Of a stretch of DNA of 51,068 nt, positions 42,340 to 51,002 are shown piece by piece. How positions within the stretch are numbered: the first letter of the stretch is position 1; the number at the start of each line of letters is the position of its first letter. Source of the stretch: CAYUYV01 sp050331455 (GTDB lineage Bacteria > Pseudomonadota > Alphaproteobacteria > JAJFIK01); the NCBI GenBank assembly GCA_050331455.1, contig JBHJGV010000021.1, positions 1 to 51,068 of the forward strand, in the 5' to 3' direction. The notes beneath the pieces are model-generated. The model was not told the DNA's origin. It did not search any database and saw only the letters and a list, made by a program, of their open reading frames with translations. The position numbers and the translations under genes were made by a program.

Positions 42340-44222
42340 TCGGCACTGCTGCGACAGACAAGGGTCTCGAGCCCGCCAATGGTGACCGGGTAGCTGCCCG
42401 TGGCATCGACGGCGGGCGCGCAAGCGCCGGCCAGGGCGCTCCATTGGCGGGACAAGGCGCCCACGTCCACATGGGCCTTCCGGGTTTCATCACGCAGGTT
42501 GAGCACCACGAGGATCTCTGTTTCGCCATCGATCCGGGAAAATGCGAACAAGCCGCCGTCTTTTTCCGTGAGACGCAGCACCTGCCGGCCCCGTCGCAAT
42601 GGCGTGTGGGCGTGGTAGAGGGCATTGATCTCGGCAATGGCCCGGTAGAGCGGGTGGTTCGGATCGAAATTGTCCTCGGCCGTGGTGGCTGATGTTCCCA
42701 CAAGGACATTATCGTTGTAGACGGCGACCTTGCTGGGAAACATGTCCTCCCTTGCATCCTGGTCGTTGCCGTCGCTGACGAAGCCCTGTTCGTCGCCATA
42801 GTAGATCACCGGAACGCCGCGCGCATAGGCCATCAGGGCGTGGGCAAGCCTCAGGCGGCGGATCATCTCGCCATCCGTCAGGTCCGGATGGGCCCGGCGC
42901 AGGAAACCGGCGAGCCGGCCCATGTCGTGGTTTCCGAGAAAGGTGGGCAGGCGTCGGGCCGCGTCCTCGCCCCCGTCATAGAGCGCATCGGCTTGGAACA
43001 AACGGTCGAAGCGATCCGTACCAGCCCCATCGACTATGACATCCGCGACCGCCTTTTGGAACGCGAAATCGAGCACCGTGGGAAAGCCGTCGATCCTGGT
43101 GGGGCGGGCGAGACCCACCGGATCCGGATCATATACTTCGCCGAAAATGTAGAAGTTCAAAATTCCCTGCTCTTGGGCCTCGGCCAGCATGGCCGGGAGG
43201 AAGGCGCGCCAAAAGCCGGGATTGACATGTTTGGCGGTATCGATGCGGAAGCCGTCTACCCGGAACTCCTTGATCCAGGTACGGAAGATCTCGATAAAGC
43301 CGTCCACGACGCGGGGGTGCTCGGTCATGAGATCGTCAAGGCCGGCGAAATCACCGTATCGGGAGCTTTCTCCTTCGAATGTGGTCTCCCCGCGATTGTG
43401 ATAGAGGCCCACATCATTGAGCCAGGCGGGCACCTTCACGGTGCGGTCGGCATCGGACAGGACGGGTGTGTAGGCATAGTCCGGGCGAACCAATTTGGCA
43501 AAATTGTCCCGGGTCCGGAACGCCGGACCGTCGCCCAGGAAGCCCCCATTGATGGCCGGCCCCTTGGGCCCGCCTTTGGTGGTGAAGGGAAAATTGGCCT
43601 TGGAGCGGTAGGGGCAGCCATCCTGGGGTTTGTCGGGCCCCTGATAGGCCGGATCGTGACATTCGCGATAGGCAATCACATCCGCCGTATGGTTGGTAAT
43701 GATGTCCAGGAAGACCTTCATGCCCCGTTGATGAGCGGCCGTGATGAGGGCCTTCAAGTCCTGAACGGTGCCGAAATGGGGGTCGACGGCGGTAAAATCC
43801 GTGATCCAATAGCCGTGATAGCCGGCCGACTCCTGTCCTGGCGCCCCTTGGACCGGGCGGTTTTTGTAGATGGGTCCAAGCCAAAGCGCCGTCGCGCCCA
43901 GACCCTGAATATAATCGAGCCGGCGGGTGAGCCCTTTCAGATCACCGCCGTGATAAAAGCCCTTATGGGTCGGATCAAAGCCGTGGTTGAGCCGGCCGCC
44001 CGGCCAGCCACCGGTATCGTTGTCCGGGTCCGCATTGTCGAAACGGTCCGGCAGGACGAAATAGATGATTTCATCTTCTGGCGGACGGTCGAGCCGTGCC
44101 GGACCGGCAAAGGTCTTGGACGGCGCCAGGACTGCCAGGACGAGCCCGAGTGCGGCCGCGACAACGGCGCAACGGGTCTTGCCGGTGGGGCGGGCGAAGG
44201 GGCGGGGCAGGGGGCCAGCCAT
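42336..44222 (-). CDS. Secreted GH13 alpha-amylase
   Basis: This 628-residue exported GH13 enzyme has a signal peptide (CAVVAAALGLVLAVLAPSKT). The barrel shows the catalytic residues Asp328 in FRVDGFRIDTAKH, Glu362 in YIFGEVYD and Asp433 in FLGNHD. The DIITNH motif at 173-178 and YHGYWITDFTAVDPHFGT are also family features. It should cleave alpha-1,4-glucans in the periplasm or outside. The start at 44222 follows GGAG; the longer frame to 44348 is not needed. It is divergent from the TonB receptor, with a palindrome at 44286-44301 between them. It shares its stop with the pilus gene in CTAG. Confidence 0.92.
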   Translation of the reverse strand: MAGPLPRPFARPTGKTRCAVVAAALGLVLAVLAPSKTFAGPARLDRPPEDEIIYFVLPDRFDNADPDNDTGGWPGGRLNHGFDPTHKGFYHGGDLKGLTRRLDYIQGLGATALWLGPIYKNRPVQGAPGQESAGYHGYWITDFTAVDPHFGTVQDLKALITAAHQRGMKVFLDIITNHTADVIAYRECHDPAYQGPDKPQDGCPYRSKANFPFTTKGGPKGPAINGGFLGDGPAFRTRDNFAKLVRPDYAYTPVLSDADRTVKVPAWLNDVGLYHNRGETTFEGESSRYGDFAGLDDLMTEHPRVVDGFIEIFRTWIKEFRVDGFRIDTAKHVNPGFWRAFLPAMLAEAQEQGILNFYIFGEVYDPDPVGLARPTRIDGFPTVLDFAFQKAVADVIVDGAGTDRFDRLFQADALYDGGEDAARRLPTFLGNHDMGRLAGFLRRAHPDLTDGEMIRRLRLAHALMAYARGVPVIYYGDEQGFVSDGNDQDAREDMFPSKVAVYNDNVLVGTSATTAEDNFDPNHPLYRAIAEINALYHAHTPLRRGRQVLRLTEKDGGLFAFSRIDGETEILVVLNLRDETRKAHVDVGALSRQWSALAGACAPAVDATGSYPVTIGGLETLVCRSSAD

Positions 44223-44285
44223 GGCGATCTCCGGTCTGTGTTTTGCGGTTGAGGCGCATCTGTTTGACTCCCACGATGCGGATTT

Positions 44286-44301
44286 TTGTAAAAATTTACA
44301 A
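44286..44301. promoter_or_regulatory. Operator-like perfect palindrome, site A
   Basis: TTGTAAAAATTTACAA has exact 7-base arms around AA, 64 bp upstream of the amylase start in the divergent amylase/TonB-receptor region. It agrees with the site at 23426-23441 at 14 of 16 positions. It is a probable binding site for the locus regulator, best guess the LacI protein at 25111. Confidence 0.5.
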
Positions 44302-44454
44302 GGGGGGCTCCGGGCCGGGCCGGGCGGGCTGCGGTCAGCGGATGGCATACGGGCCTCAAGGTCTTATATCGTTCAATTCATTGTGTTTTATGGTCCGTGA
44401 CGGGCGAGCGTTCAGCGTCGGCCGCGGGTCGGCGAGTCTGGCGCTCGCCGAAAG

Positions 44455-44484
44455 GCTCTTGCCAAGAGCGCAAAAAATTTTCAC
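44455..44484. promoter_or_regulatory. Palindrome plus A-tract box, candidate site C
   Basis: GCTCTTG at 44455-44461 and CAAGAGC at 44463-44469 form a palindrome with one centre base. It overlaps GCAAAAAATTTTCA (44469-44483 region), which matches the core of site B apart from one extra A. It lies in the same promoter region about 200 bp upstream of the TonB receptor ATG. Function is not established. Confidence 0.3.
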
Positions 44485-44596
44485 AGTTTGACACGTTTGG
44501 GGGAGAAGCCGGCTTGCGTTTGAAAAAATCGGCGTAGGCCGACGTCCGGGATCCCCGACGGCCTCGCGGGCGGAAAACCGTCCGTGTAACAATAAA

Positions 44597-44626
44597 AGCC
44601 GCCCGGCGCAGGCCGACAGGGCGGCT
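44597..44626 (+). promoter_or_regulatory. Leader hairpin before TonB receptor gene
   Basis: AGCCGCCC at 44597-44604 pairs with GGGCGGCT at 44619-44626 (8-bp stem, 14-base loop) about 58 bp before the ATG at 44685. No T-run follows, so termination is unlikely. It may affect message stability or translation of the receptor. Confidence 0.45.
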
Positions 44627-44684
44627 CGGGAAGCGGGATCAAGGACCTGCCGCCAAGGCGGGCCTGTTCCGAGGGGAGAACACC

Positions 44685-47600
44685 ATGTTGAATGCCACAG
44701 CTCTGTTTCGCCGCCATTTGATGCTCGGATGCGCCGGACTGGCCCTGGGCATGGCCGTCACGGCCGCCAGACCCGTCCTGGCCCAGACCGGGGAGGATGT
44801 GGATGTCACGGCGGGCGAGGACGTTCCCGCCGTCCTTCCCGATGCGGAGGACAGTGAGACCGAGCAGATGGTGATCCGAGGCTTTCGGGCCTCCGTGCAG
44901 AACGCCATCGAGAACAAGCGACGGGCCGACACGGTCATTGAATCCATCACGGCTGAGGATATCGGCCGCCTGCCCGATATCTCCATTGCCGAAGCTCTCG
45001 CCCGCCTGCCGGGCATCTCCTCCCAACGGGTGAGCGGCCAGTCCAGCGCCATCAATATTCGCGGCCTGAGCCAGTCATTGACCTTTTCCACTCTGAATGG
45101 CCGGGAGCAGGTGACCCCCAACGGCAACCGCTCCATTGAATTTGAACAATTCCCCTCCGAACTGATTTCCGGTGCCGATGTCTACAAATCGCCCAAGGCA
45201 TCCCTGATCGAAGGCGGGCTGGCCGGCACCGTGGAACTTAAGACCGTGCGCCCGCTGGAACGGAACGGCCGGACCTTCAACGTGAATGCTCGTGGTATTT
45301 TCAACGATCGCGCCGACGAGATTTTCGATGCCGACGAATTCGGCTACCGCGTCAGCCTGTCCTATGTGGATCAGTTCCTGAATGACACGCTGGGCATCGC
45401 CTTCGGCTATGCGCGCCTGGAGCAGCCCAACGTGGCCACACGTTTTGTTGGGTTCGACTATCAGCGCGGCAGTTTCTCAACGGATGAAAACGGCAATCCG
45501 GTGCCTAATCGGGATTTCAATGCCGACGGTCAGCCCGACAATGTGACTTTCGGCTTCGAGACGGAAGAAGCCGGAGGGACGGACATCCGCGACGGTTTGA
45601 TCGGTACCGTGCAATGGCAGCCCACGGACACGTTTACCCTGGAGATCGATGCCTATTATTCCACCTTTGACACCGAGGAGATCGGCCGCGGCATTCGCGT
45701 GATCGGTCCCCAGGAGGTGCCGGGCAACACCACCGTGACCGACCCCATCTTTGCGGGCAATGCGATTGTGGGCGGAACATTCCGCCGCAACACGGGGGCG
45801 CCAACGGCCGGTGGCGGTTTCGGTCTCACCTTCCAAGGCATCAACGACAACAACCGGGACGAGGACGAACTGTTTTCCTTCGGCTCGCAGGCCGAATTCC
45901 AGAATGATCGCATCCGTGTGATGGTGGATGTGACCTATTCGCGGGCGGACAGCCTGTTCGTGAACGAGGTCTCCGCCATCCTGCCCATCGCCTCCTTTGA
46001 CGGGGTGCCCGGTGTCAGCAACGACGCCCCGGCCACGCCTGTCATCTCCACGGACCAGGAGGTGTTCTACCAGCTCAACGGCACGGATATCCCGACCATT
46101 GAGTTCGCCAATGATTTCACGGACCGGTCCTTGTACCGGCTGGCCCGCTTCGGTGCATTCCCGTTTGAGAACGAGGACGAGCTCTTCGCGCTGGAAGGGG
46201 AAGTCGAATATTTCCTTGAGGACGACCCCTTCTTCCGGTCCATCGAGATGGGCGTGCGCTATTCCAGCCGCGAAGCCACCCAGCGGCGTACCTCCAACGA
46301 TTTCGGCAATGATGCGGGGTTCTTTCAGTTCGCGCAGAACTTCTTTGACCCCATTGCCCTCGATGACAGCAATTCCTCCGTCGAATGCTTCGCGGGCGAT
46401 TTCGCCGATGCGGGCTTCCCCTGCTACCTCGTCGTGCCGGACCCTCGGGCCGTTTTGGAGGGTGTGGTCGGACCGATCACATTGAACCAGGATCAGGGCT
46501 TCACCCGCTCGGAAAGCTTCATTATCGAAGAGGATATCTGGGCCGGTTACGTCCAGGGCAATATCGAGACCACCCTGTTCGGGATCGACGTGCTCGGAAA
46601 CATGGGCATCCGGATCGTCCAGACCAACCAGCTCTCGGTCAATCAGCTGGCAACGGAAGATCCGACCAGCCCCCTGGCCAGCGGCGGCGAGCAGAATTTC
46701 ATCCGGGTCCTGCCGGCCGGTAACCTCGTTCTGTTGCTGACGGAGCGGGATCAGCTGCGCATCGGTGCATCCCGGGCCATCGCGCGGCCGCCCTTGCTGG
46801 ACCTGGGCAGCGGCGTCAATGTCAGCATCGACTCGGGCGGCTTTCCAACCGGTGGTGGATCCGGCAACCCCTTCCTGCTGCCCTTCCTGTCCAACAATGT
46901 GGACCTGTCCTATGAGCGCTATTTCGACAACGGGGGCATTTTCACGGTTGCGGCCTTCTACAAGGATCTCGTGAATTTCATCGTCGACCAGAACAATCCT
47001 GTGTTTGATTTCGAAGAGGCCGGCTTTCTGCCGGTGCTCCAGGCCGAACCGAATTTCGGTCAACTCGACACCTTTGTCGGGCCGTTCGGTGGCCCGCTTA
47101 ACGGCGAGGGCGGCTATATCTGGGGCATCGAAGTGGCCTACAGCCAGGTCTTCGATTTCCTGCCCGCGCCCTTTGACGGTTTCGGCGTTATCGTGAACTA
47201 TTCCTACACGGACAGTGTGATCGATTTCGTTGCCGGTGAGAGCGGTATCGACATTACTCTGCCTCTGCCGGGGCTGTCGGACCATGTTTTCAACGGCACG
47301 ATCTACTATGAAAAAGGCGGTTTTTCCAATCGTCTCGGCCTGCGCTATCGATCCGAATTCGTCTCGCCCCAGATCGGCGTAAATGCCCAGCTGCCCCTCA
47401 CGGCCGCCGAACTCGTGCTCGACTATCAGGCAGCCTATGATTTCTCTCCGGAAAGCTCACTCGCGGGCCTGACGCTGCTGTTCCAGGTCAACAACCTGAC
47501 CGATGAACCTGTCACCACCTTCTTCGGCCAGGAGGCCCAGACCGGTACGTTGCAGAATTTCGGCAGGACCTTCTTCCTGGGTGCAAGTTACACTTATTGA
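44685..47600 (+). CDS. TonB-dependent receptor, Xanthomonas/Caulobacter type
   Basis: This 971-residue outer-membrane receptor has a signal peptide (CAGLALGMAVTAARPVLAQ). A plug domain follows (VIRGFRASVQNAIENKRRAD, ADTVIESITAEDIGRLPDIS, then IAEALARLPGISSQRVSG), and a 22-strand barrel that ends FFLGASYTY. The early SIEFEQFPSELISGADVYKS segment is typical of the TIGR01782 group that takes up oligosaccharides in alphaproteobacteria and xanthomonads. It lies between the GH13 amylase and a truncated GH97 gene, so malto-oligosaccharide uptake is the likely role. A strong terminator follows at 47636. Confidence 0.92.
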   Translation: MLNATALFRRHLMLGCAGLALGMAVTAARPVLAQTGEDVDVTAGEDVPAVLPDAEDSETEQMVIRGFRASVQNAIENKRRADTVIESITAEDIGRLPDISIAEALARLPGISSQRVSGQSSAINIRGLSQSLTFSTLNGREQVTPNGNRSIEFEQFPSELISGADVYKSPKASLIEGGLAGTVELKTVRPLERNGRTFNVNARGIFNDRADEIFDADEFGYRVSLSYVDQFLNDTLGIAFGYARLEQPNVATRFVGFDYQRGSFSTDENGNPVPNRDFNADGQPDNVTFGFETEEAGGTDIRDGLIGTVQWQPTDTFTLEIDAYYSTFDTEEIGRGIRVIGPQEVPGNTTVTDPIFAGNAIVGGTFRRNTGAPTAGGGFGLTFQGINDNNRDEDELFSFGSQAEFQNDRIRVMVDVTYSRADSLFVNEVSAILPIASFDGVPGVSNDAPATPVISTDQEVFYQLNGTDIPTIEFANDFTDRSLYRLARFGAFPFENEDELFALEGEVEYFLEDDPFFRSIEMGVRYSSREATQRRTSNDFGNDAGFFQFAQNFFDPIALDDSNSSVECFAGDFADAGFPCYLVVPDPRAVLEGVVGPITLNQDQGFTRSESFIIEEDIWAGYVQGNIETTLFGIDVLGNMGIRIVQTNQLSVNQLATEDPTSPLASGGEQNFIRVLPAGNLVLLLTERDQLRIGASRAIARPPLLDLGSGVNVSIDSGGFPTGGGSGNPFLLPFLSNNVDLSYERYFDNGGIFTVAAFYKDLVNFIVDQNNPVFDFEEAGFLPVLQAEPNFGQLDTFVGPFGGPLNGEGGYIWGIEVAYSQVFDFLPAPFDGFGVIVNYSYTDSVIDFVAGESGIDITLPLPGLSDHVFNGTIYYEKGGFSNRLGLRYRSEFVSPQIGVNAQLPLTAAELVLDYQAAYDFSPESSLAGLTLLFQVNNLTDEPVTTFFGQEAQTGTLQNFGRTFFLGASYTY

Positions 47601-47635
47601 TCCGACCCTCCTGATCCGGATTTCCCCCCAGACTT

Positions 47636-47673
47636 GCCCCGGACCGCAAACCCCATGCGGCCGGGGCTTTTTT
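47636..47673 (+). terminator. Intrinsic terminator after TonB receptor
   Basis: GCCCCGG at 47636-47642 and CCGCA pair with TGCGG and CCGGGGC (47667) around an AACCCCA loop, with one bulged A. The stem is followed by six T at 47668-47673. It separates the receptor from the GH97 fragment, which nevertheless may be read through. Confidence 0.88.
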
Positions 47674-47718
47674 GTCAGTCGTCAATCCCTTACCTCAAGA
47701 AAAGCGGAGGAGACAGTC

Positions 47719-48225
47719 ATGCGCCTCACCCGGATGATCCTGTTGCCAGTTTTGACCTTTGCTGCGCTGCTGCTTGCGCCTCTGACGCTTCGGACCGCTT
47801 TCGCCGCAGGGGGGCCCGCTGAGGCATCGCAGACCGCCATGGCCGCCGCCGTCTCGCCGGACCGGACCATTATCCTCAGTGTACGTATGGTGGCCGGACG
47901 CCCCACCTATCAAATTCAGTATGGCGATAACGGGACTGACCTGCCCCCGATCATCGTACCTCCGTCGCGGCTCGGCCTGCGCTTTCGGGACCGCCACGGC
48001 CTTGATGAGGGCTTCCGCCTTGCGGCCTTTGAAACGGCTTGCGTCCCCCCGCGTGGTGTAGCTGTGGGTAACCGGCGCGCCGGCGCGACCGCCCCGAGTC
48101 TGGTGGAGGCGGGCCGGTTATCCACAGCTCTTACACCACGCCCAGGGACGCTACCATTCTTGATCTGCCAGGGCACAATGACGGTCTTTTTGCACTCGAT
48201 GAGGCTGACCGCCGCCATTGGCTGA
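47719..48225 (+). pseudogene. GH97 (SusB-like) alpha-glucosidase, 5' fragment
   Basis: The ATG at 47719 follows GGAGGAGA. A signal peptide (LLPVLTFAALLLAPLTLRTA) leads into SPDRTIILSVRMVAGRPTYQ and VPPSRLGLRFRDRHGLDEGF, the N-terminal beta-sandwich signature of GH97 enzymes, normally about 650-700 residues. Homology ends at residue 107 (48039), exactly where the inverted-repeat element begins. The frame then runs on through the element and the next gene in the wrong frame, stopping at 48225. It is broken, so the catalytic barrel is lost. Confidence 0.8.
48041..48151. mobile_element. 111-bp inverted-repeat element at gene-truncation junction
   Basis: Left arm 48041-48076 and right arm 48113-48151 are near-identical inverted repeats: GCGTCCC, a three-base difference, GCGTGGTGTA, a three-base AGA insertion in the right arm, then GCTGTGG(G/A)TAACCGGC, 32 of 36 aligned bases. 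The right arm holds a perfect DnaA-box consensus TTATCCACA (48118-48126) on the plus strand; the left arm holds TTACCCACA in the opposite sense. Only 36 bp lie between. It looks like two transposon ends (a MITE or the residue of a larger element), perhaps of IS256 type. No target duplication is seen. Confidence 0.7.
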
Positions 48226-51002
48226 AAATCTTCTATCTGATTTTCCAGCGCGAGGCGTTTGTCCCTGCGGGCGTTGACCCGCGAACGTTCCACGAAAAAG
48301 CGCTGGAAGAAGGAAAATTTTACGAAGAGCGCGTTGCCGAAGACCTCTCTAAAAAGGTTTTCGGAGAAGTCTTTCCTGACCTTGTACAGGCAATCGTGCG
48401 TGCCGCACCTGAGGCAGACCTGCAGGAAGTCCGCGAAGCTGCGCTAATCCTGTTGTATCGGCTCTTGTTTATTCTCTATGCCGAAGACCGCGATCTCCTG
48501 CCGGTCAGAGATACGCGCTATGACGACTACGGTTTGCGGAACAAGGTGCGCCTTGATGTTAAAGAGCGCAAAGACAAGAACGATGTCTTCTCCGAAACCG
48601 CCGCGCGCTATTGGGGCGCGATGGCAGACCTCTTCATCGCAATCGACCAGGGCGACGCTTCAATCGGATTGCCCCCCTACAATGGCGGCCTCTTCGACCA
48701 GGAACGCCATGCGATCCTGACGGATATCCGCATCCCCGATGCAGTCATGGCGCGCGTGGTCGACGCCCTGTCTTTCGAGGTGACGCCGGAGGGGCGCAAA
48801 TACATCAACTACCGTAATCTCTCCGTGCAGCAGCTCGGTTCGATCTATGAGCGGCTTCTCGAATATGAGGTTGCCCGCGACGACGACGAAATCACCGTTC
48901 AACCGAACATCTTCGCGCGCAAGGGCTCAGGCAGTTACTACACGCCTGACGATCTGGTGCAGCTCATCCTGACCGAGACTCTTGAACCGCTTGTCGAAGA
49001 GCGCAAGCGCGCTTTCAGGGATAAAATCGAGGAGCTACGCGGCGGCGACTTGCCCGACCATCGCAAAATCGGCCAGCTCAAACGCCTTGATCCCGCAACC
49101 GCACTACTCGACCTCAAAATCTGTGACCCCGCCATGGGATCAGGTCACTTCCTCGTCAGCCTCGTGGATTTTATGGCCGACCAGGTAATAACCGCCATGG
49201 CCGAGGCTGAACTCGATGCCCCCGAAGAATGGGGCGATTATATCTCTCCGCTTGGTGAGCGGATTGATACGATCCGCAACACCATTCTCGCCAATGCGGA
49301 CGAACGGGACTGGACCATCGACGAGGAACAGCTCGACGACCGGCACATCATCCGCCGCATGGTGCTCAAGCGCTGCATCTATGGCGTGGACAAGAACCCG
49401 ATGGCCGTCGAACTCGCCAAGGTGGCGCTCTGGCTGCATACTTTCACTGTAGGTGCGCCGCTTTCTTTCCTCGATCACCATTTGCGCTGTGGCGATAGCC
49501 TCTTCGGCTCCTGGGTGAAGAAGGGGATCGACAAGGCGGCGACCTACGGCACGCCGCTCTTGCTGCATGAGCCCATGAAGCGCGCCTTGCGCGCGGCATC
49601 CAAGATGCAGATCGTCGAGGGGCTAACCGACGCCGAAATTGCAGAGGCCCACCGATCAGCAGATGTCTTCGCCGAAGTTGAGGACATGACCGCACCGCTT
49701 GATGCGCTGCTAAAGCTGATCCATGCCATCGACTGGCTCGATATCAAGGATAAGGCAGACAAAGACGCGCTCAAAATCTTCTTCGACGGCCAGTTCGGCG
49801 ATCCGCTCGATATCGCCATGGGCACAAAAGAACCCAATGCCAGCCGCGAAGAGGGGCGGCGCTTTGCCCAGATCTTCGCTCAGGCGCGCACGCTTATCGC
49901 CGAGGAGAACTTTCTCAACTGGCAAGTGACTTTCCCCGGCATCTGGTCAGACTGGGAGGAGGACGAGCTGACTGGCGGCTTCCATGCCGTGATCGGCAAC
50001 CCGCCCTGGGACCGGATGAAACTGCAACAGGTCGAATGGTTTGCCGAGCGTCGCCCCGAAATCGCAATGGCGGCCCGCGCCGCCGATAGAAAGAAAATGA
50101 TCGAATCCCTGGAGAAAGCGGGCGATCCCTTGGCACAAGACTATGCCAAGGCGTCAGAGCGCGCGGAGGCCGGAACGCGCATGGCGCGCAGGGGCGGGGA
50201 CTATCCCTTGCTTTCCGGCGGCGACCTGAACCTCTATTCGCTCTTTGTCGAACGGGCGATGACCGTGGTGAAACGAAACGGGCTGATCGGTCTGCTCGTT
50301 CCGTCCGGCATCGCTTCAGACAAGACAGCTGCGAATTTTTTCAAGGGGGTGGCGACGGAAGGCCGCCTCAAAGCGCTCTATGATTTCGAGAACCGCCGGA
50401 CACGTTACGACCTGAAGCCATTCTTCGAAGACGTGGATAGCCGTTTCAAGTTCTGCGCTTTCGTGGCAAGCCCGTCACCAACCGAAGAGGCGGCGCGCTG
50501 CGCGTTCTTCCTTCAGGCAGTCAGTGAGCTTAGCGATCCAGACGTTTGCTTTTCTCTCAGCGCCGAGGACTTCGCGCGGGTGAACCCGAACACCGGCACC
50601 GCGCCGATATTCCGCTCCAAGCGCGATGCTGATCTCACCACCATTATCTACGGCAATGCCGTGCCTTTGGTTGATCGGTCTTCAGGCGCGGAGGTGAAGG
50701 CATGGCCGGTGAAATACGCAACCATGTTCCACATGACGAACGATTCCGGATTGTTCCGCACCCGCAAAGAACTCGAAGAGCAGGAGTCGGCCTATCCCCT
50801 GGGGGGCAACATTTATGGCAGCGTGTCGGGCAACTGGGTGCCGCTTTATGTGGGGCGGATGATCCATCAATTCGATCACCGCGCGGCATCGGTCGAGGTC
50901 AACGAGGCCAATCTTCACAACGCCGCCCTTATACCAATCGCATTTGATCAGAACCTATGGGCCCATTTTCGCAGGCCGATGGACATGATCCTCCAGGGCT
51001 GA
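48153..51002 (+). pseudogene. Eco57I-like restriction/methyltransferase gene, both ends truncated
   Basis: From about 48153 the frame reads TILDLPGHNDGLFALDEADR, then FYEERVAEDLSKKVFGEVFP and AALILLYRLLFILYAEDRDL, which is native coding for large single-chain N6-adenine methylase/restriction enzymes of the Eco57I/type IIG kind. Motif I is ICDPAMGSGHFLVSL (about 49120-49155) and motif IV is IGNPPWDRMK (about 49990-50020). No ATG remains upstream; GTG at 48396 is internal. The 5' end stops at the inverted-repeat element. The 3' end loses homology after NLHNAAL at ~50931, where the IS630 element begins, and ends at a chance stop. Probably inactive. Confidence 0.82.

Noticed and set aside
44455..44484. 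GCTCTTG/CAAGAGC palindrome as an intrinsic terminator
   Set aside because: No upstream gene on the plus strand ends near it, and A-rich rather than T-rich sequence follows; more likely part of the promoter region.
48118..48126. TTATCCACA as part of a replication origin
   Set aside because: It is a single perfect box with one opposed variant inside mobile-element arms; no dnaA, dnaN, AT-rich unwinding region or GC switch is present nearby.
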